Shown: positions 35,301-44,784, counted from the first letter of the stretch. The stretch: DNA of 64,000 nucleotides from JAJTFW01 sp046330075 (GCA_046330075.1 JAXLTL010000004.1:124001-188000); one strand, 5' to 3'. Numbers and translations: made by a program. The notes: generated by a model not told the origin, from the letters alone.

Positions 35301-37358
35301 ATGTCGCACCGTTTCATCACCCTGCTGGCTTTCATCTGTTCAGTACTGTTTGCAGTTCATGCGGATGGTCAGTCATTGATCAGCAGAGGAAAATGGAGAA
35401 TGTATACCGGGCTGAACGAGCCTGTTGAATCCTGGAAGAAAATCAGGTTCAATGAAAGTTCGTGGAGGAAAGGAAGTGTACCATTTAGTGCCGGAGGTAT
35501 TGACGGGACGCTGATCATGCCGGGAAAGAAAACGAATTATTTCCGAAATGAATTTATGGTAGGGCAGGTAAATCTTCTCGACTCATTGCGTTTCAAAGTA
35601 TATGCTGAAGATGGTTTTGTGATTTATCTGAATGGGAAAGAGGTGAGTCGTTGCCGGATGCCGGACGGTACTCCGGGGTATTCAACACCGGCTATTGTTG
35701 CTGCGCCCCAAGGCGGGAAAATTCCGGTCGTTGTATCAGTTCCTTCGTTCTTACTGAACCGGGGAAAAAATGTTGTTGCCCTGGAAGTACATCAGGCAGT
35801 TTCAGATCAGGGAGGAGCGTATCTGAATTTTGAAGACGAGCCGGTGTTCAATGCAGTGCTTCCGCAGCTTATTCGGGGGCCATATCTTCAAAGTGTAAAC
35901 CATCACAGTTGTATTGTAGTATGGCGGACGGATTTCCCAACTGACTCACGGGTACTCATTACCGAAAAGAACGGTAAACAAAGGGAGTTTTATCATCCTT
36001 TAGTCGGAACTGAACATGCGGTTATGGTAGACGGTTTAGCCGCTAACGACTCTGTGGGTTATCAGATCGGTACCTCTGTACACTGGCTTACTCAGGGACC
36101 GGAATATAAAATTCATACTGCACCTTTACCCGGAGTAATTCAGCCCGTACGCATCTGGGCACTCGGTGATTTTGGTAATGGCAGCGCAGACCAGCAAACC
36201 GTACTGCAGTCCTACGTGAATTACCTCGGAGATAAGCGGAATGATATGTGGATCTGGTTAGGCGATAATGCTTATGGTTTCGGACTTGATTCGGAATACA
36301 GTATCAAGGTTTTCAATGTATATAAAGAGCAATTCAAGAGCTGGAATTTCTACCCGGCGCCCGGCAATCACGATTATGGATTTGCAGGGTATCAGTCGGC
36401 CAATGCACTCACTACGAATTTTCCATACTTTGATATTTTCAGATTACCCGTAAATGGGCAGAGTGGAGGAAAGCCATCCGGAACCGAGAAATACTACTCC
36501 TACGACTGGAGTAATATTCATTTTATCGCACTTGACAGTTATGGTGCTTATAACGATCCTGACAGTCCGATGTACAAATGGCTGGAAGAAGATCTGAAAC
36601 ACAATGGTCAGCGTTGGACGATTGCGTACTGGCATCATCCACCGTATAGTTTGGGAAGTCATAACTCAAACACGGAAATAGAAATGGTCAACATCCGGAA
36701 TAACATCGTTCCTTTATTGGAGAAATATGGTGTTGATATGGTTCTTACCGGTCACAGTCATACCTATGAGCGTAGTTATTTTATACGTGGTCATTATGGT
36801 ACCGACGATACTTTCGACTCCACCATGCTTGTGCAACCCGGTGATGGTAGTCTCGTGCCTTATAATAAAGACAGTTTACATAAAGGAGCGGTGTATGTAG
36901 TTTGCGGAGTTGGCGGCCAACGCAGTGGAAACAGCTTCAGCGGATTTCCACACAATGCCATGGCTGTTTCCTATACCTCCGTAAATGGATCTTCGGTATT
37001 GGAGATCGATCATGATACGCTTGCTTACAAATTTCTGCGTTCAGATGGTGTAGTAGCAGATTCATTTCGCATCGTAAAATCATGGAATCATGAACCAGAA
37101 GAGTTCATGGATACCTCTGTAAAGCCTGATATTTATCCTAATCCTACCAATGGGATAGTCAGCATCCGGTATCAGTCGCCTGAGTCAGCCGCGATGTATA
37201 TCTACCGACCTGATGGATCCTTGTTATTGAGCGACCGGATTTATACCGATAAAACCATCGATCTAAGTGGAAACGGATCAGGAGTATTTATGGTGGTCAT
37301 TGAAAACAACAAAGAAGAAAAGAGATACAAGGTAGTGGTGCAGTCCCCGGAAAAATAA
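35301..37358 (+). CDS. Purple acid phosphatase-like metallophosphoesterase with T9SS type A sorting domain
   Basis: 685 residues from ATG 35301, which starts a signal peptide (FITLLAFICSVLFAVHADG); the open frame from 35232 adds a non-signal stretch. An N-terminal beta-sandwich region (about 25-190) precedes a fibronectin-like part and then the calcineurin-like domain (about 285-520). That domain carries the metal-ligand motifs ALGDFGNG, WLGDNAYG, PGNHDYG, YWHHPPYS and TGHSHTYERSY. The tail is a type A sorting domain (DIYPNPTNGIVSIRY). Expected to be a secreted, surface-attached phosphatase or phosphodiesterase. An FMN reductase gene follows 46 bases later. Confidence 0.88.
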   Translation: MSHRFITLLAFICSVLFAVHADGQSLISRGKWRMYTGLNEPVESWKKIRFNESSWRKGSVPFSAGGIDGTLIMPGKKTNYFRNEFMVGQVNLLDSLRFKVYAEDGFVIYLNGKEVSRCRMPDGTPGYSTPAIVAAPQGGKIPVVVSVPSFLLNRGKNVVALEVHQAVSDQGGAYLNFEDEPVFNAVLPQLIRGPYLQSVNHHSCIVVWRTDFPTDSRVLITEKNGKQREFYHPLVGTEHAVMVDGLAANDSVGYQIGTSVHWLTQGPEYKIHTAPLPGVIQPVRIWALGDFGNGSADQQTVLQSYVNYLGDKRNDMWIWLGDNAYGFGLDSEYSIKVFNVYKEQFKSWNFYPAPGNHDYGFAGYQSANALTTNFPYFDIFRLPVNGQSGGKPSGTEKYYSYDWSNIHFIALDSYGAYNDPDSPMYKWLEEDLKHNGQRWTIAYWHHPPYSLGSHNSNTEIEMVNIRNNIVPLLEKYGVDMVLTGHSHTYERSYFIRGHYGTDDTFDSTMLVQPGDGSLVPYNKDSLHKGAVYVVCGVGGQRSGNSFSGFPHNAMAVSYTSVNGSSVLEIDHDTLAYKFLRSDGVVADSFRIVKSWNHEPEEFMDTSVKPDIYPNPTNGIVSIRYQSPESAAMYIYRPDGSLLLSDRIYTDKTIDLSGNGSGVFMVVIENNKEEKRYKVVVQSPEK

Positions 37359-37404
37359 GTTCCTTTCCAAAACGTCACCACCATACCTACTGTAAAAAAC
37401 GCTG

Positions 37405-37932
37405 ATGATTACGATAATCGCCGGAACCAACCGGGAAAACAGTATTACTGACAGATTTACACGCGTATATAAACGAATGCTGGAAGAAGCAGGAGAAGAA
37501 GTGAAATATTTATCGCTTATCCATCTCCCTGCAGAAACGTTGCTGACGGACGTTTATGATCACAAGAAAAAGCCGGCAATCATACAGCAATTGCAGGACG
37601 AATACTTTACAAATTCCGGGAAATTCGTTTTTATTTTTCCTGAATACAATGGCAGTGTGCCAGGCGTCCTGAAGCTATTGATTGATAATCTGGACCCGCG
37701 CGTGGCTTTTCAACATAAAAAGGCCTCATTGATCGGGATTTCAACCGGAAGGGCGGGGAATCTTAGGGGACTCGATCATATGGCCTCCATACTTCATCAT
37801 ATGAAAGTAACGGTGTTGCCCAATTTATTACCCATCAGCAGAGTACATTTAGAGCTGGATGAAAATAATCAGCTGAATGAGTCCACCCTGAAAGTGGTAA
37901 AAGAGCATCTTTCAGCAACGATTGCTTTATAG
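37405..37932 (+). CDS. NADPH-dependent FMN reductase family protein
   Basis: 175 residues with the flavodoxin-like pattern of the FMN_red family: IIAGTNRENSITDRF (phosphate-binding loop), PEYNGSVPGVLKLLIDNL (flavin-binding loop) and LIGISTGRAGNLRG. Members reduce FMN, quinones or other acceptors with NAD(P)H; the substrate here is open. Cytoplasmic, with no signal. It may share a transcript with the upstream phosphatase-like gene, though their functions are not obviously linked. Confidence 0.85.
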   Translation: MITIIAGTNRENSITDRFTRVYKRMLEEAGEEVKYLSLIHLPAETLLTDVYDHKKKPAIIQQLQDEYFTNSGKFVFIFPEYNGSVPGVLKLLIDNLDPRVAFQHKKASLIGISTGRAGNLRGLDHMASILHHMKVTVLPNLLPISRVHLELDENNQLNESTLKVVKEHLSATIAL

Positions 37933-38432
37933 ATAGGATGCTATCGTAGAAGAACATGCGGTTCAGTTATTTTCCGACACCACCATTATTAGTGAGATAA
38001 ACCAACCTGACATTAAAATTGCTTTCTGCAACCAAAACAGGTCAATTCGAAAAAGCGGATGATTTTGACCGGAACTACCGGTAGGCTCAACTGGTAATTC
38101 AAATAATTGTTATTCAGCAACTTAAATTTCGAATCTGCCTGAAGCCGATCCATTTCATCCCATCGGGTAACGAACGACAGATGATTAGTACCGATCAGGT
38201 TTTAAAACGTTATCAACAAAACAGGAGCTAAACCTGGAATCAAAAATGAGGTGAATCGAAGCTTGATTCTGTATATTGTTGATTTAAAGCATATTATAAT
38301 GCCTCGTGACTACCAGTTTGAGGGAAAGGAACAAGACAGCCGGATAATGATATAAATCCTTCTCATTTTTCCTTTTAAAAATAATTTGTTTCCTTTGTCG
38401 ATCATTGAAAACTGTTTAACGTACGTGCCCAT
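37933..38432. other. 500-base intergenic region
   Basis: I see no convincing coding frame, RNA gene or terminator here. The last 60 bases are T-rich and contain TTCCTTTG, a weak -7 match, before the PorE-like gene at 38433. The remainder is unexplained. Confidence 0.5.
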
Positions 38433-40427
38433 ATGATCAAGAAAACCTTAAGTCTGCTGCTGATTCTCGCACTCTCCGTGGTCAGTGGATTTGCTCAGGA
38501 GAAAACCACCAAAGCGCCTAAGAGCAAAACCCAAAAAGCAGATAAGTTTTTCAAAATTGGTGAGTTCTACACCGCTTCTACTTATTACAAGAAGTCGTAT
38601 ACCAAGTTCAAGAAAAACGAAGACAAAAGCCGTGCAGCGTATTATGCCGGAGAATGCGCCCGCGCCATGGGTAACAGCGTAGAAGCTGAAGACTGGTATG
38701 GCAAGGCGGTGAAAGCCAAATCAAAAGATCCGGTAGCTTACCTTCGGTATGCGGACGCTCTGAAAGCAAACGGTAAATATGCTGAAGCAATTGCTGCATA
38801 TAACGTTTATAAAGAGAAAAATCCGGGAGATTCAAAAGCCGGTGAATCGGTAAAGAACACTGAACAGGCACAAGCCTGGAAGGACAAGCCAACCCGACAC
38901 CGCATTGACAATCTCGCTGCTATTAATACAAAATATTACGAGTTCGCAGTGTGTGAAAACCCTGCGGCTAAAAATACGCTGGTGTTTTCTTCTTCACGTG
39001 AAGAAGCTACAGGCAGCAAGAATGACGGATGGTACGGTGAGAAGTTCTTCGACTTGTTCCAGACTTCACAGGACAACAACGCCAAGTGGAGCACGCCTAC
39101 AGTATTCCCTGGACCGGCCAATACACAGTACTCTGACGGTGCTGCCTGTTTTGATGCTTCAGGTAAGGTGATGTATTACACTACCTGTCCGAATTCAAAA
39201 GAGAAAAACACCCAATGTAAAATCATGATGACCACCATGGCCGATGGCAAATGGGGTGATCCTGTTGCATTGCCTTTTAACTCTGACACCTATACCTGTG
39301 GTCATCCTTGTCTTTCAGCAGATGGTAAGCAACTTTACTTCGCTTCTGACATGCCGGGCGGACTTGGTGGTAAAGACATCTGGGTTTCAACCTTCGATGG
39401 TTCATCCTGGGGAGCTCCGGTAAATCTGGGTTCTGGTGTTAACAGTGATGGTGATGAAATGTTCCCGACACTCGGTAAGAATGGTCGTTTATATTATGCA
39501 TCCAATGGTAAACCCGGCATGGGCGGATTGGATATGATGTGGACAATCAATGAAAACGGAGTATGGGCAGAGGCAACCAACCTCAAATCGCCGATGAACT
39601 CTGCCGGTGATGATTTTGGTCTGATCTGGAATTCTGAAACTACAGGATACTTCACGTCTAACCGCGATGGCGGAAAAGGGATGGATGATATTTACACATT
39701 CCTTGTACCTCCGGTTAAGCTTGCTGTGGGTGGCCGGGTGTATGATACTGATACCAAGGAAAGCCTGCAAGGAGCAACTGTGGAGTTGTTTGGTTCAGAT
39801 GGAACATCCCTCAGCGTACAAACCGGCCCTGATGGAATGTATCGTTATGAATTGAAGCCTAATGTAAAATATAAGCTTTCAGCTTCTTTCACCGGATACC
39901 TCACCAAGTTCCATGAACTTTCAACAGTAGGTCTGGAAGAAGATCAGGATTTCCTGAAAGACTTCGATTTCCCGCTCAAGTCTACTGCCAAGCCGATCAC
40001 AGTTCCTGAAATTTTCTACGATCTTGACAAAGCGACGCTGCGTCCGGAATCTAAGAAGGCATTGGATGGTCTGATCACTGTATTGAACGAAAACCCAACC
40101 ATTACCATCAAGCTGACATCTCACACTGACTACCGTGCGGATGACAACTACAACATGAAGCTTTCAGAGCGTCGTGCGAAGAGTGTAATGGATTATCTGA
40201 TTAGTCATGGTATTCCTGCTGACCGTTTGACCTTTGAAGGAAAAGGTGAGACCACACCGAAATCAGTGGAGAACAACGAAGAATACCTGCCCTTCAAATC
40301 TGGCGATGTACTCACCAAGGAGTTCATCGACAAGCTGGAAACGAAGGAGCTGAGAGAGAAAGCACATCAGTACAACCGTCGTACCGAGTTTGAAGTGACC
40401 GGTACTACCTATGTTCCGAAAAACTAA
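38433..40427 (+). CDS. PorE-like protein: TPR, propeller, carboxypeptidase-regulatory-like and OmpA domains
   Basis: 664 residues. A signal peptide ends at SGFAQ (about residue 22). Then come TPR-like repeats (about 35-145), a PD40/WD40-like propeller (about 160-430, with PCLSADGKQLYFASDMPGG and FPTLGKNGRLYYASNGKPG), and a carboxypeptidase-regulatory-like beta-sandwich (about 433-505). An OmpA C-terminal peptidoglycan-binding domain ends the protein (about 530-660: IFYDLDKATLRPES, HTDYRADDNYNMKLSERRA). This order of domains is that of PorE, a T9SS component in Porphyromonas. It likely anchors an outer-membrane complex to peptidoglycan. Many Bacteroidota carry several paralogues, so the assignment to T9SS is inference. 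Confidence 0.8.
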   Translation: MIKKTLSLLLILALSVVSGFAQEKTTKAPKSKTQKADKFFKIGEFYTASTYYKKSYTKFKKNEDKSRAAYYAGECARAMGNSVEAEDWYGKAVKAKSKDPVAYLRYADALKANGKYAEAIAAYNVYKEKNPGDSKAGESVKNTEQAQAWKDKPTRHRIDNLAAINTKYYEFAVCENPAAKNTLVFSSSREEATGSKNDGWYGEKFFDLFQTSQDNNAKWSTPTVFPGPANTQYSDGAACFDASGKVMYYTTCPNSKEKNTQCKIMMTTMADGKWGDPVALPFNSDTYTCGHPCLSADGKQLYFASDMPGGLGGKDIWVSTFDGSSWGAPVNLGSGVNSDGDEMFPTLGKNGRLYYASNGKPGMGGLDMMWTINENGVWAEATNLKSPMNSAGDDFGLIWNSETTGYFTSNRDGGKGMDDIYTFLVPPVKLAVGGRVYDTDTKESLQGATVELFGSDGTSLSVQTGPDGMYRYELKPNVKYKLSASFTGYLTKFHELSTVGLEEDQDFLKDFDFPLKSTAKPITVPEIFYDLDKATLRPESKKALDGLITVLNENPTITIKLTSHTDYRADDNYNMKLSERRAKSVMDYLISHGIPADRLTFEGKGETTPKSVENNEEYLPFKSGDVLTKEFIDKLETKELREKAHQYNRRTEFEVTGTTYVPKN

Positions 40428-40447
40428 AAACACCATAATGTCACGAC

Positions 40448-40470
40448 AGGGCGGCCCACAAGGCCGCCCT
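40448..40470 (+). terminator. GC-rich hairpin behind the PorE-like gene
   Basis: Perfect 9-bp stem AGGGCGGCC (40448-40456) / GGCCGCCCT (40462-40470), loop CACAA. There is no real T-tract, and the purM -7 element follows within 6 bases. Confidence 0.6.
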
Positions 40471-40475
40471 TCGTG

Positions 40476-40483
40476 TATCTTTG
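40476..40483 (+). promoter_or_regulatory. -7 element of purM
   Basis: Perfect TATCTTTG between the GC hairpin and the purM ATG at 40491; 7 bases lie between element and start codon, predicting a leaderless or nearly leaderless mRNA. Confidence 0.6.
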
Positions 40484-40490
40484 CAATGCA

Positions 40491-41660
40491 ATGAATACTT
40501 CTGATCGTTACCAGCAACGCGGCGTGTCGGCCACCAAGGACGAAGTGCATGCTGCCATTAAATCTGTAGATAAAGGTCTTTTTCCAAAGGCATTCTGCAA
40601 GATTGTTCCGGATTATCTGGCCGGTGACGACGAGTGGTGCTGCATCATGCATGCAGATGGTGCCGGAACAAAAAGTAGTCTGGCTTATGCCTACTGGCGC
40701 GAAACCGGCAATCTCGATGTGTGGAAAGGCATCGCACAGGATGCATTGGTGATGAATCTCGATGACCTGCTTTGTGTGGGCGCAACCGATCGCATTCTCC
40801 TTTCCTCAACTATTGGACGGAATAAACGATTGATTCCAGGGGAAGTCATTGCTGCCATCATCAATGGAACAGAAGAGCTGGTGGAGGAGCTTCGTAAGTA
40901 CGGGATCAATATCTACACTACCGGTGGTGAAACGGCTGATGTCGGGGATCTGGTGCGGACAATCATTGTAGACAGTACTGTGACCTGCCGGATGAAGCGG
41001 AGCGATGTAATTGATAACGCGAACATACGCCCGGGCGATGTGATTGTTGGGCTTTGTTCCTATGGCCAGGCCAACTATGAAACTGCCTATAACGGTGGCA
41101 TGGGCAGCAACGGACTTACCAGCGCACGTCACGATGTTTTCGAAAACATTCTCGCAAAAAAATATCCCGACACGTTTGATCATGGTATTGACAGTTCACT
41201 GGTGTATAATGGTCAACTGAAACTAACGGATGCCATAGCCGCAACCGGGCTTGATGCCGGTCGTTTGGTATTGTCTCCTACCAGAACCTATGCTCCGGTA
41301 GTCCAGGCGATTTTTAATGAAATGCGCGACAAGATTCATGGTATGGTCCATTGCAGTGGTGGCGGGCAAACCAAAGTGCTGCACTTTGTAGAAAACGTTC
41401 ATGTGGTCAAGGATCAGCTCTTTGATATCCCTCCGTTATTCAGCATTATCAGGGAGCAGTCGGGCACTGACTGGAAAGAAATGTATCAGGTGTTCAACAT
41501 GGGACACAGGATGGAAATATATACAGACGCGGCATCTGCGGAAAAAATGATTCAGGTGAGTAAGTCGTTTGGCATTGATGCGAAGCTGATTGGCCGTGTT
41601 GAAGCCTCTGACCGTAAAAAACTCACCATTCAGACTGCGCAGGGAACCTTTGTGTGGTAA
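40491..41660 (+). CDS. purM: Phosphoribosylformylglycinamidine cyclo-ligase (AIR synthase)
   Basis: Fifth step of purine synthesis: ATP-dependent closure of FGAM to AIR. 389 residues from ATG 40491; the earlier in-frame start at 40473 lies upstream of the promoter element. It begins RYQQRGVSATKDEVH and has the PurM motifs ADGAGTKSSLAY, DALVMNLDDLLCVGAT, TTGGETADVGD, GDVIVGLCSYG and GMVHCSGGGQTKVLHF. It is longer than E. coli PurM (345 residues), as is usual in Bacteroidota. prfA follows after 4 bases, indicating one operon. Confidence 0.92.
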   Translation: MNTSDRYQQRGVSATKDEVHAAIKSVDKGLFPKAFCKIVPDYLAGDDEWCCIMHADGAGTKSSLAYAYWRETGNLDVWKGIAQDALVMNLDDLLCVGATDRILLSSTIGRNKRLIPGEVIAAIINGTEELVEELRKYGINIYTTGGETADVGDLVRTIIVDSTVTCRMKRSDVIDNANIRPGDVIVGLCSYGQANYETAYNGGMGSNGLTSARHDVFENILAKKYPDTFDHGIDSSLVYNGQLKLTDAIAATGLDAGRLVLSPTRTYAPVVQAIFNEMRDKIHGMVHCSGGGQTKVLHFVENVHVVKDQLFDIPPLFSIIREQSGTDWKEMYQVFNMGHRMEIYTDAASAEKMIQVSKSFGIDAKLIGRVEASDRKKLTIQTAQGTFVW

Positions 41661-41664
41661 GGCT

Positions 41665-42756
41665 ATGGCAACAGATCAACTCATCGAAAAACTGGAAAGC
41701 CTCGAGGCGAGGTTCAATGATATCGGCGTACAGTTAGCCGACCCAACGGTCATTGCTGACCAGAAAAAATTTACGCAGCTGAATAAATCGTACCGCGATC
41801 TGGAGGAAGTTGTGATGGCCACCCGTGAGTACAGAAAAATTCTGTCCAGCCTTACCGAAGCCCGCTATGTTTTAAACAACGATAAGGATGAAGATTTCCG
41901 AAACATGGCAAAATCGGAAATCGAAGACCTCGAACCAAAGCTTGCAAAGCTGGAAGAGCACATTCAGTTTTTATTGATACCGCAAGATCCGGAAGACAGC
42001 AAAAATGCTATTCTTGAAATTCGTGCCGGTACCGGAGGCGACGAGGCCAGTTTGTTTGCAGGAGATTTAGCCCGAATGTACCAGCGTTATTGCGAAACAC
42101 GCGGATGGAAAGTAGAGGTAGTTGATTATAACGAAGGAAACACCGGAGGGTATAAAGAAATCGTGATGGAAGTAAAGGGAGATAAAGCCTACGGAGTGTT
42201 GAAATACGAGAGCGGTGTTCATCGGGTACAACGCGTACCGGCAACGGAAACGCAAGGGAGAATTCATACCTCTGCAGCTACAGTAGTGGTGTTGCCTGAA
42301 GCGGATGAATTTGATGGAGTTGAAATAAATCCGGCAGATCTCGAATATCAGACCGCCAGGTCGAGTGGTGCGGGAGGACAGAACGTTAACAAAGTTGAGA
42401 CGAAAGTTCAACTGACCCATAAGCCATCCGGTATCGTGATCACCTGTCAGGTGGCGCGATCCCAACATGCCAACCGGGATATGGCGCTGCAGATGCTTCG
42501 CTCAAAACTTTACGAGATTGAATACACCAAGCGCATGGACGAAGTGTCCAAGCGCAGGAAAACACTGGTGAGTACCGGCGACCGGTCAGCGAAAATCCGT
42601 ACTTATAACTATCCTCAAAGCAGGGTGACAGATCACAGGATTGGATTTACCAGTCATAATCTGGATGCTGTGATGAACGGAGCCATTCAGGACTTCATTG
42701 ACGCGCTTCAGTTTGCTGAAAATGCAGAGAAAATGAAAGAAGAGAATCTGGCGTAG
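41665..42756 (+). CDS. prfA: Peptide chain release factor 1
   Basis: Recognises UAA and UAG stop codons and triggers peptide release. 363 residues from ATG 41665; the longer frame from 41590 overlaps purM. Domain 1 is helical (about 1-105). The stop-codon-reading PAT motif lies at residues 192-194 (RVPATE), and the catalytic GGQ at 237-239 (SGAGGQNVNKVET). The length and both motifs identify RF1 rather than RF2. The gene is the second of a two-gene unit with purM. Confidence 0.95.
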   Translation: MATDQLIEKLESLEARFNDIGVQLADPTVIADQKKFTQLNKSYRDLEEVVMATREYRKILSSLTEARYVLNNDKDEDFRNMAKSEIEDLEPKLAKLEEHIQFLLIPQDPEDSKNAILEIRAGTGGDEASLFAGDLARMYQRYCETRGWKVEVVDYNEGNTGGYKEIVMEVKGDKAYGVLKYESGVHRVQRVPATETQGRIHTSAATVVVLPEADEFDGVEINPADLEYQTARSSGAGGQNVNKVETKVQLTHKPSGIVITCQVARSQHANRDMALQMLRSKLYEIEYTKRMDEVSKRRKTLVSTGDRSAKIRTYNYPQSRVTDHRIGFTSHNLDAVMNGAIQDFIDALQFAENAEKMKEENLA

Positions 42757-42962
42757 TGGTGTGAGGTTTAAAGTTTAAGGTTGAGGCGAAGCCGATCCCG
42801 CATTGACATTCTGATAATGCGGGACTGAATGATCGAAGAGCCTGCTCCGAGCTTGCCTCGGAGAACCTCAGGATTTAAGAGTTAAAGTTAAAAGTTCAGG
42901 GTTTGAGTTTCGCCTGGAGGGCGGGATGAAGATGAAAGCCGGAATAAAACGAAAACAGAGCA
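42757..42962. other. Intergenic region with two hairpins and related AAGTTTAA-like words
   Basis: About 206 bases between prfA and pyrF. Two inverted repeats are clear: CCCGCATT / AATGCGGG (8 bp, near 42798-42824) and CTCCGAG / CTCGGAG (7 bp, loop of 5, near 42846-42864). Between and around them are repeated words such as AAAGTTTAAGGTT and AAAGTTAAAAGTTCAGG. There is no coding frame of note. They could be terminator parts or a decayed dispersed repeat. Confidence 0.5.
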
Positions 42963-43775
42963 ATGAATAAAGCAGCACTCACCGCATTGATTCGTAAAAA
43001 GAGATCTTACCTCTGTATTGGTCTCGATACAGATATTGCAAAGATCCCGCAGCATCTTTTAACAGCGGAAGATCCTGTTTTTGAGTTTAACAAAGCGATT
43101 ATTGAAGCCACATCGGATCTCTGTGTTGCCTACAAACCCAATCTGGCATTTTATGAAAGCCTGGGGTCGGAAGGTTGGAGGAGTCTGGAGAAGACAATGG
43201 AGATTATTCCGGAGCACTGTTTTACCATCGCTGATGCAAAGCGTGGTGATATCGGTAATACGTCAACGTTATATGCCAGAGCTTTTTTTCAGCAGATGAA
43301 TTTTGATTCCGTAACAGTTGCACCATATATGGGAGAAGATTCAGTAAAGCCGTTCCTGGAGTTCGAAGGGAAATGGGTGATTCTGCTTGCCCTTACTTCC
43401 AATCCGGGAGCGATGGATTTCCAGCTCAACCAGCAGGAGATGGGCGGTTTGCTGTTCGAGGAGGTGATGCGAAAAGCTATGCAATGGGGAAGCCCTGATC
43501 AGCTTATGTTTGTTTGTGGTGCCACGCGTGCAGATCAGTTCGAGCAGTTGCGTGACATTGCTCCTGACTATTTCTTTCTGGTACCCGGTGTGGGTGCACA
43601 AGGTGGTGACCTCGAAGCGATCTCACGTAAAGGGATGAACAGCGATGTTGGCTTACTGGTAAACTCTTCCCGTCAGATTATTTACGCAGGTGCAGGAGAG
43701 GATTTTGCCAGGAAGGCACGCGAAGAAGCCCTGAAGGTGCAGCAGGTTATGGAGCAGCTGTTGAAGGGACACTAA
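42963..43775 (+). CDS. pyrF: Orotidine 5'-phosphate decarboxylase
   Basis: Final step of UMP synthesis. 270 residues, the size of the longer (group 2-type) OMP decarboxylases. It starts with CIGLDTDIAKIP, has the catalytic DAKRGDIGNTS around residues 91-101, then MGEDSVKPFL, LTSNPGAMDFQ and the phosphate-binding end VPGVGAQGGDLEA with LLVNSSRQIIYA. Cytoplasmic. Upstream lies the hairpin region; the next gene starts 100 bases downstream, so it may be transcribed alone. Confidence 0.93.
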   Translation: MNKAALTALIRKKRSYLCIGLDTDIAKIPQHLLTAEDPVFEFNKAIIEATSDLCVAYKPNLAFYESLGSEGWRSLEKTMEIIPEHCFTIADAKRGDIGNTSTLYARAFFQQMNFDSVTVAPYMGEDSVKPFLEFEGKWVILLALTSNPGAMDFQLNQQEMGGLLFEEVMRKAMQWGSPDQLMFVCGATRADQFEQLRDIAPDYFFLVPGVGAQGGDLEAISRKGMNSDVGLLVNSSRQIIYAGAGEDFARKAREEALKVQQVMEQLLKGH

Positions 43776-43875
43776 AGTACTCTGATCGCCGTTCCCGGTT
43801 ACTTGCAATTGAAGTTAAACGGATACAAGCGTTTATCATACGACTGTTTGACTTGAGTTCTGCTTCTTTTGCCGG

Positions 43876-44784
43876 ATGAAAACAAACCGAATCCGTCATT
43901 TTATCCTATCCTGTTTTACATACACAAGGGCTGAGAAGCATGCTGCTTTATTCCTGACCGGATTACTGCTCCTTCTTCAATCCGCACTTTGGATTCGTTA
44001 CTGGTTGAGTCCTCCGGTGTTGACTACATCTTTGCCGCCTCCATTTGAATCGCCGGGTCAGCAGAAGGTCGCCCAAGTGCATTCATCGCAAAAATCTCAA
44101 TCTGTAAAGGAGGTGGAGGCGTTCTTTCCCTTTGATCCTGATACCGCAGGGGAAGCGACGCTGGTGCTGATGGGCTTGTCGCCAAAGCAAGCAGCCTCCA
44201 TGATTCGTTTTCGCGAAAAGGCCGGAGGATTTCATTCTCAGGACGACCTTGCTGCGGTGCGCGTCTTGCGACCTGAATTACTTGAAAAATGGAAACCCTG
44301 GTTGCGGTTCAGCGAGACACCTCACCCAAAAACGACGGTAGATGCACCTGCCTTTAAACAATCTGTAGAAAAAGCAAGGAAAATTATGTTGGTTGAAATC
44401 AACCGTGCAGATACCAGTCAATTGATGGATCTGCCGTTCATTGGTGCAGGTCGTGCCCGAGCCATCGTGAATTACCGGAACAAGTTGGGAGGTTATGTCA
44501 GGAAAGAGCAGTTGTTGGAGATCAAAATAATTCCTGACTCCGTTTATGAGATTATTGCCCCACGGGTATCCTGTGATGGTCTGGTTTTCAGGCAGCTGGA
44601 TATTAATCATGCTCCTGTTGATAGTTTACGGCATCCGTATCTTCCAAAACCAATGGCACGTATAATTGTTAGTTATCGTGAGCAACATGGGGCCTATAAA
44701 AGTCAGACTGATCTTGAAAAATTACCCTTGGGAGAAGCCGAAATACTCACTAAACTTGCACCTTATTTAAAATTTAATCCCTGA
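43876..44784 (+). CDS. Membrane-anchored helix-hairpin-helix (ComEA-like) protein
   Basis: 302 residues. One N-terminal membrane helix (about 23-45) is followed by a Pro/Ser linker and three helix-hairpin-helix modules: about 82-130 (LVLMGLSPKQAASMIRFREK), about 175-225 (ADTSQLMDLPFIGAGRARAI) and about 250-300 (PYLPKPMARIIVSYREQHG). HhH modules bind DNA non-specifically, and ComEA uses them for DNA uptake. Whether this protein serves uptake or repair is not shown. It lies 6 bases before the acyl-CoA dehydrogenase gene. Confidence 0.8.
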   Translation: MKTNRIRHFILSCFTYTRAEKHAALFLTGLLLLLQSALWIRYWLSPPVLTTSLPPPFESPGQQKVAQVHSSQKSQSVKEVEAFFPFDPDTAGEATLVLMGLSPKQAASMIRFREKAGGFHSQDDLAAVRVLRPELLEKWKPWLRFSETPHPKTTVDAPAFKQSVEKARKIMLVEINRADTSQLMDLPFIGAGRARAIVNYRNKLGGYVRKEQLLEIKIIPDSVYEIIAPRVSCDGLVFRQLDINHAPVDSLRHPYLPKPMARIIVSYREQHGAYKSQTDLEKLPLGEAEILTKLAPYLKFNP

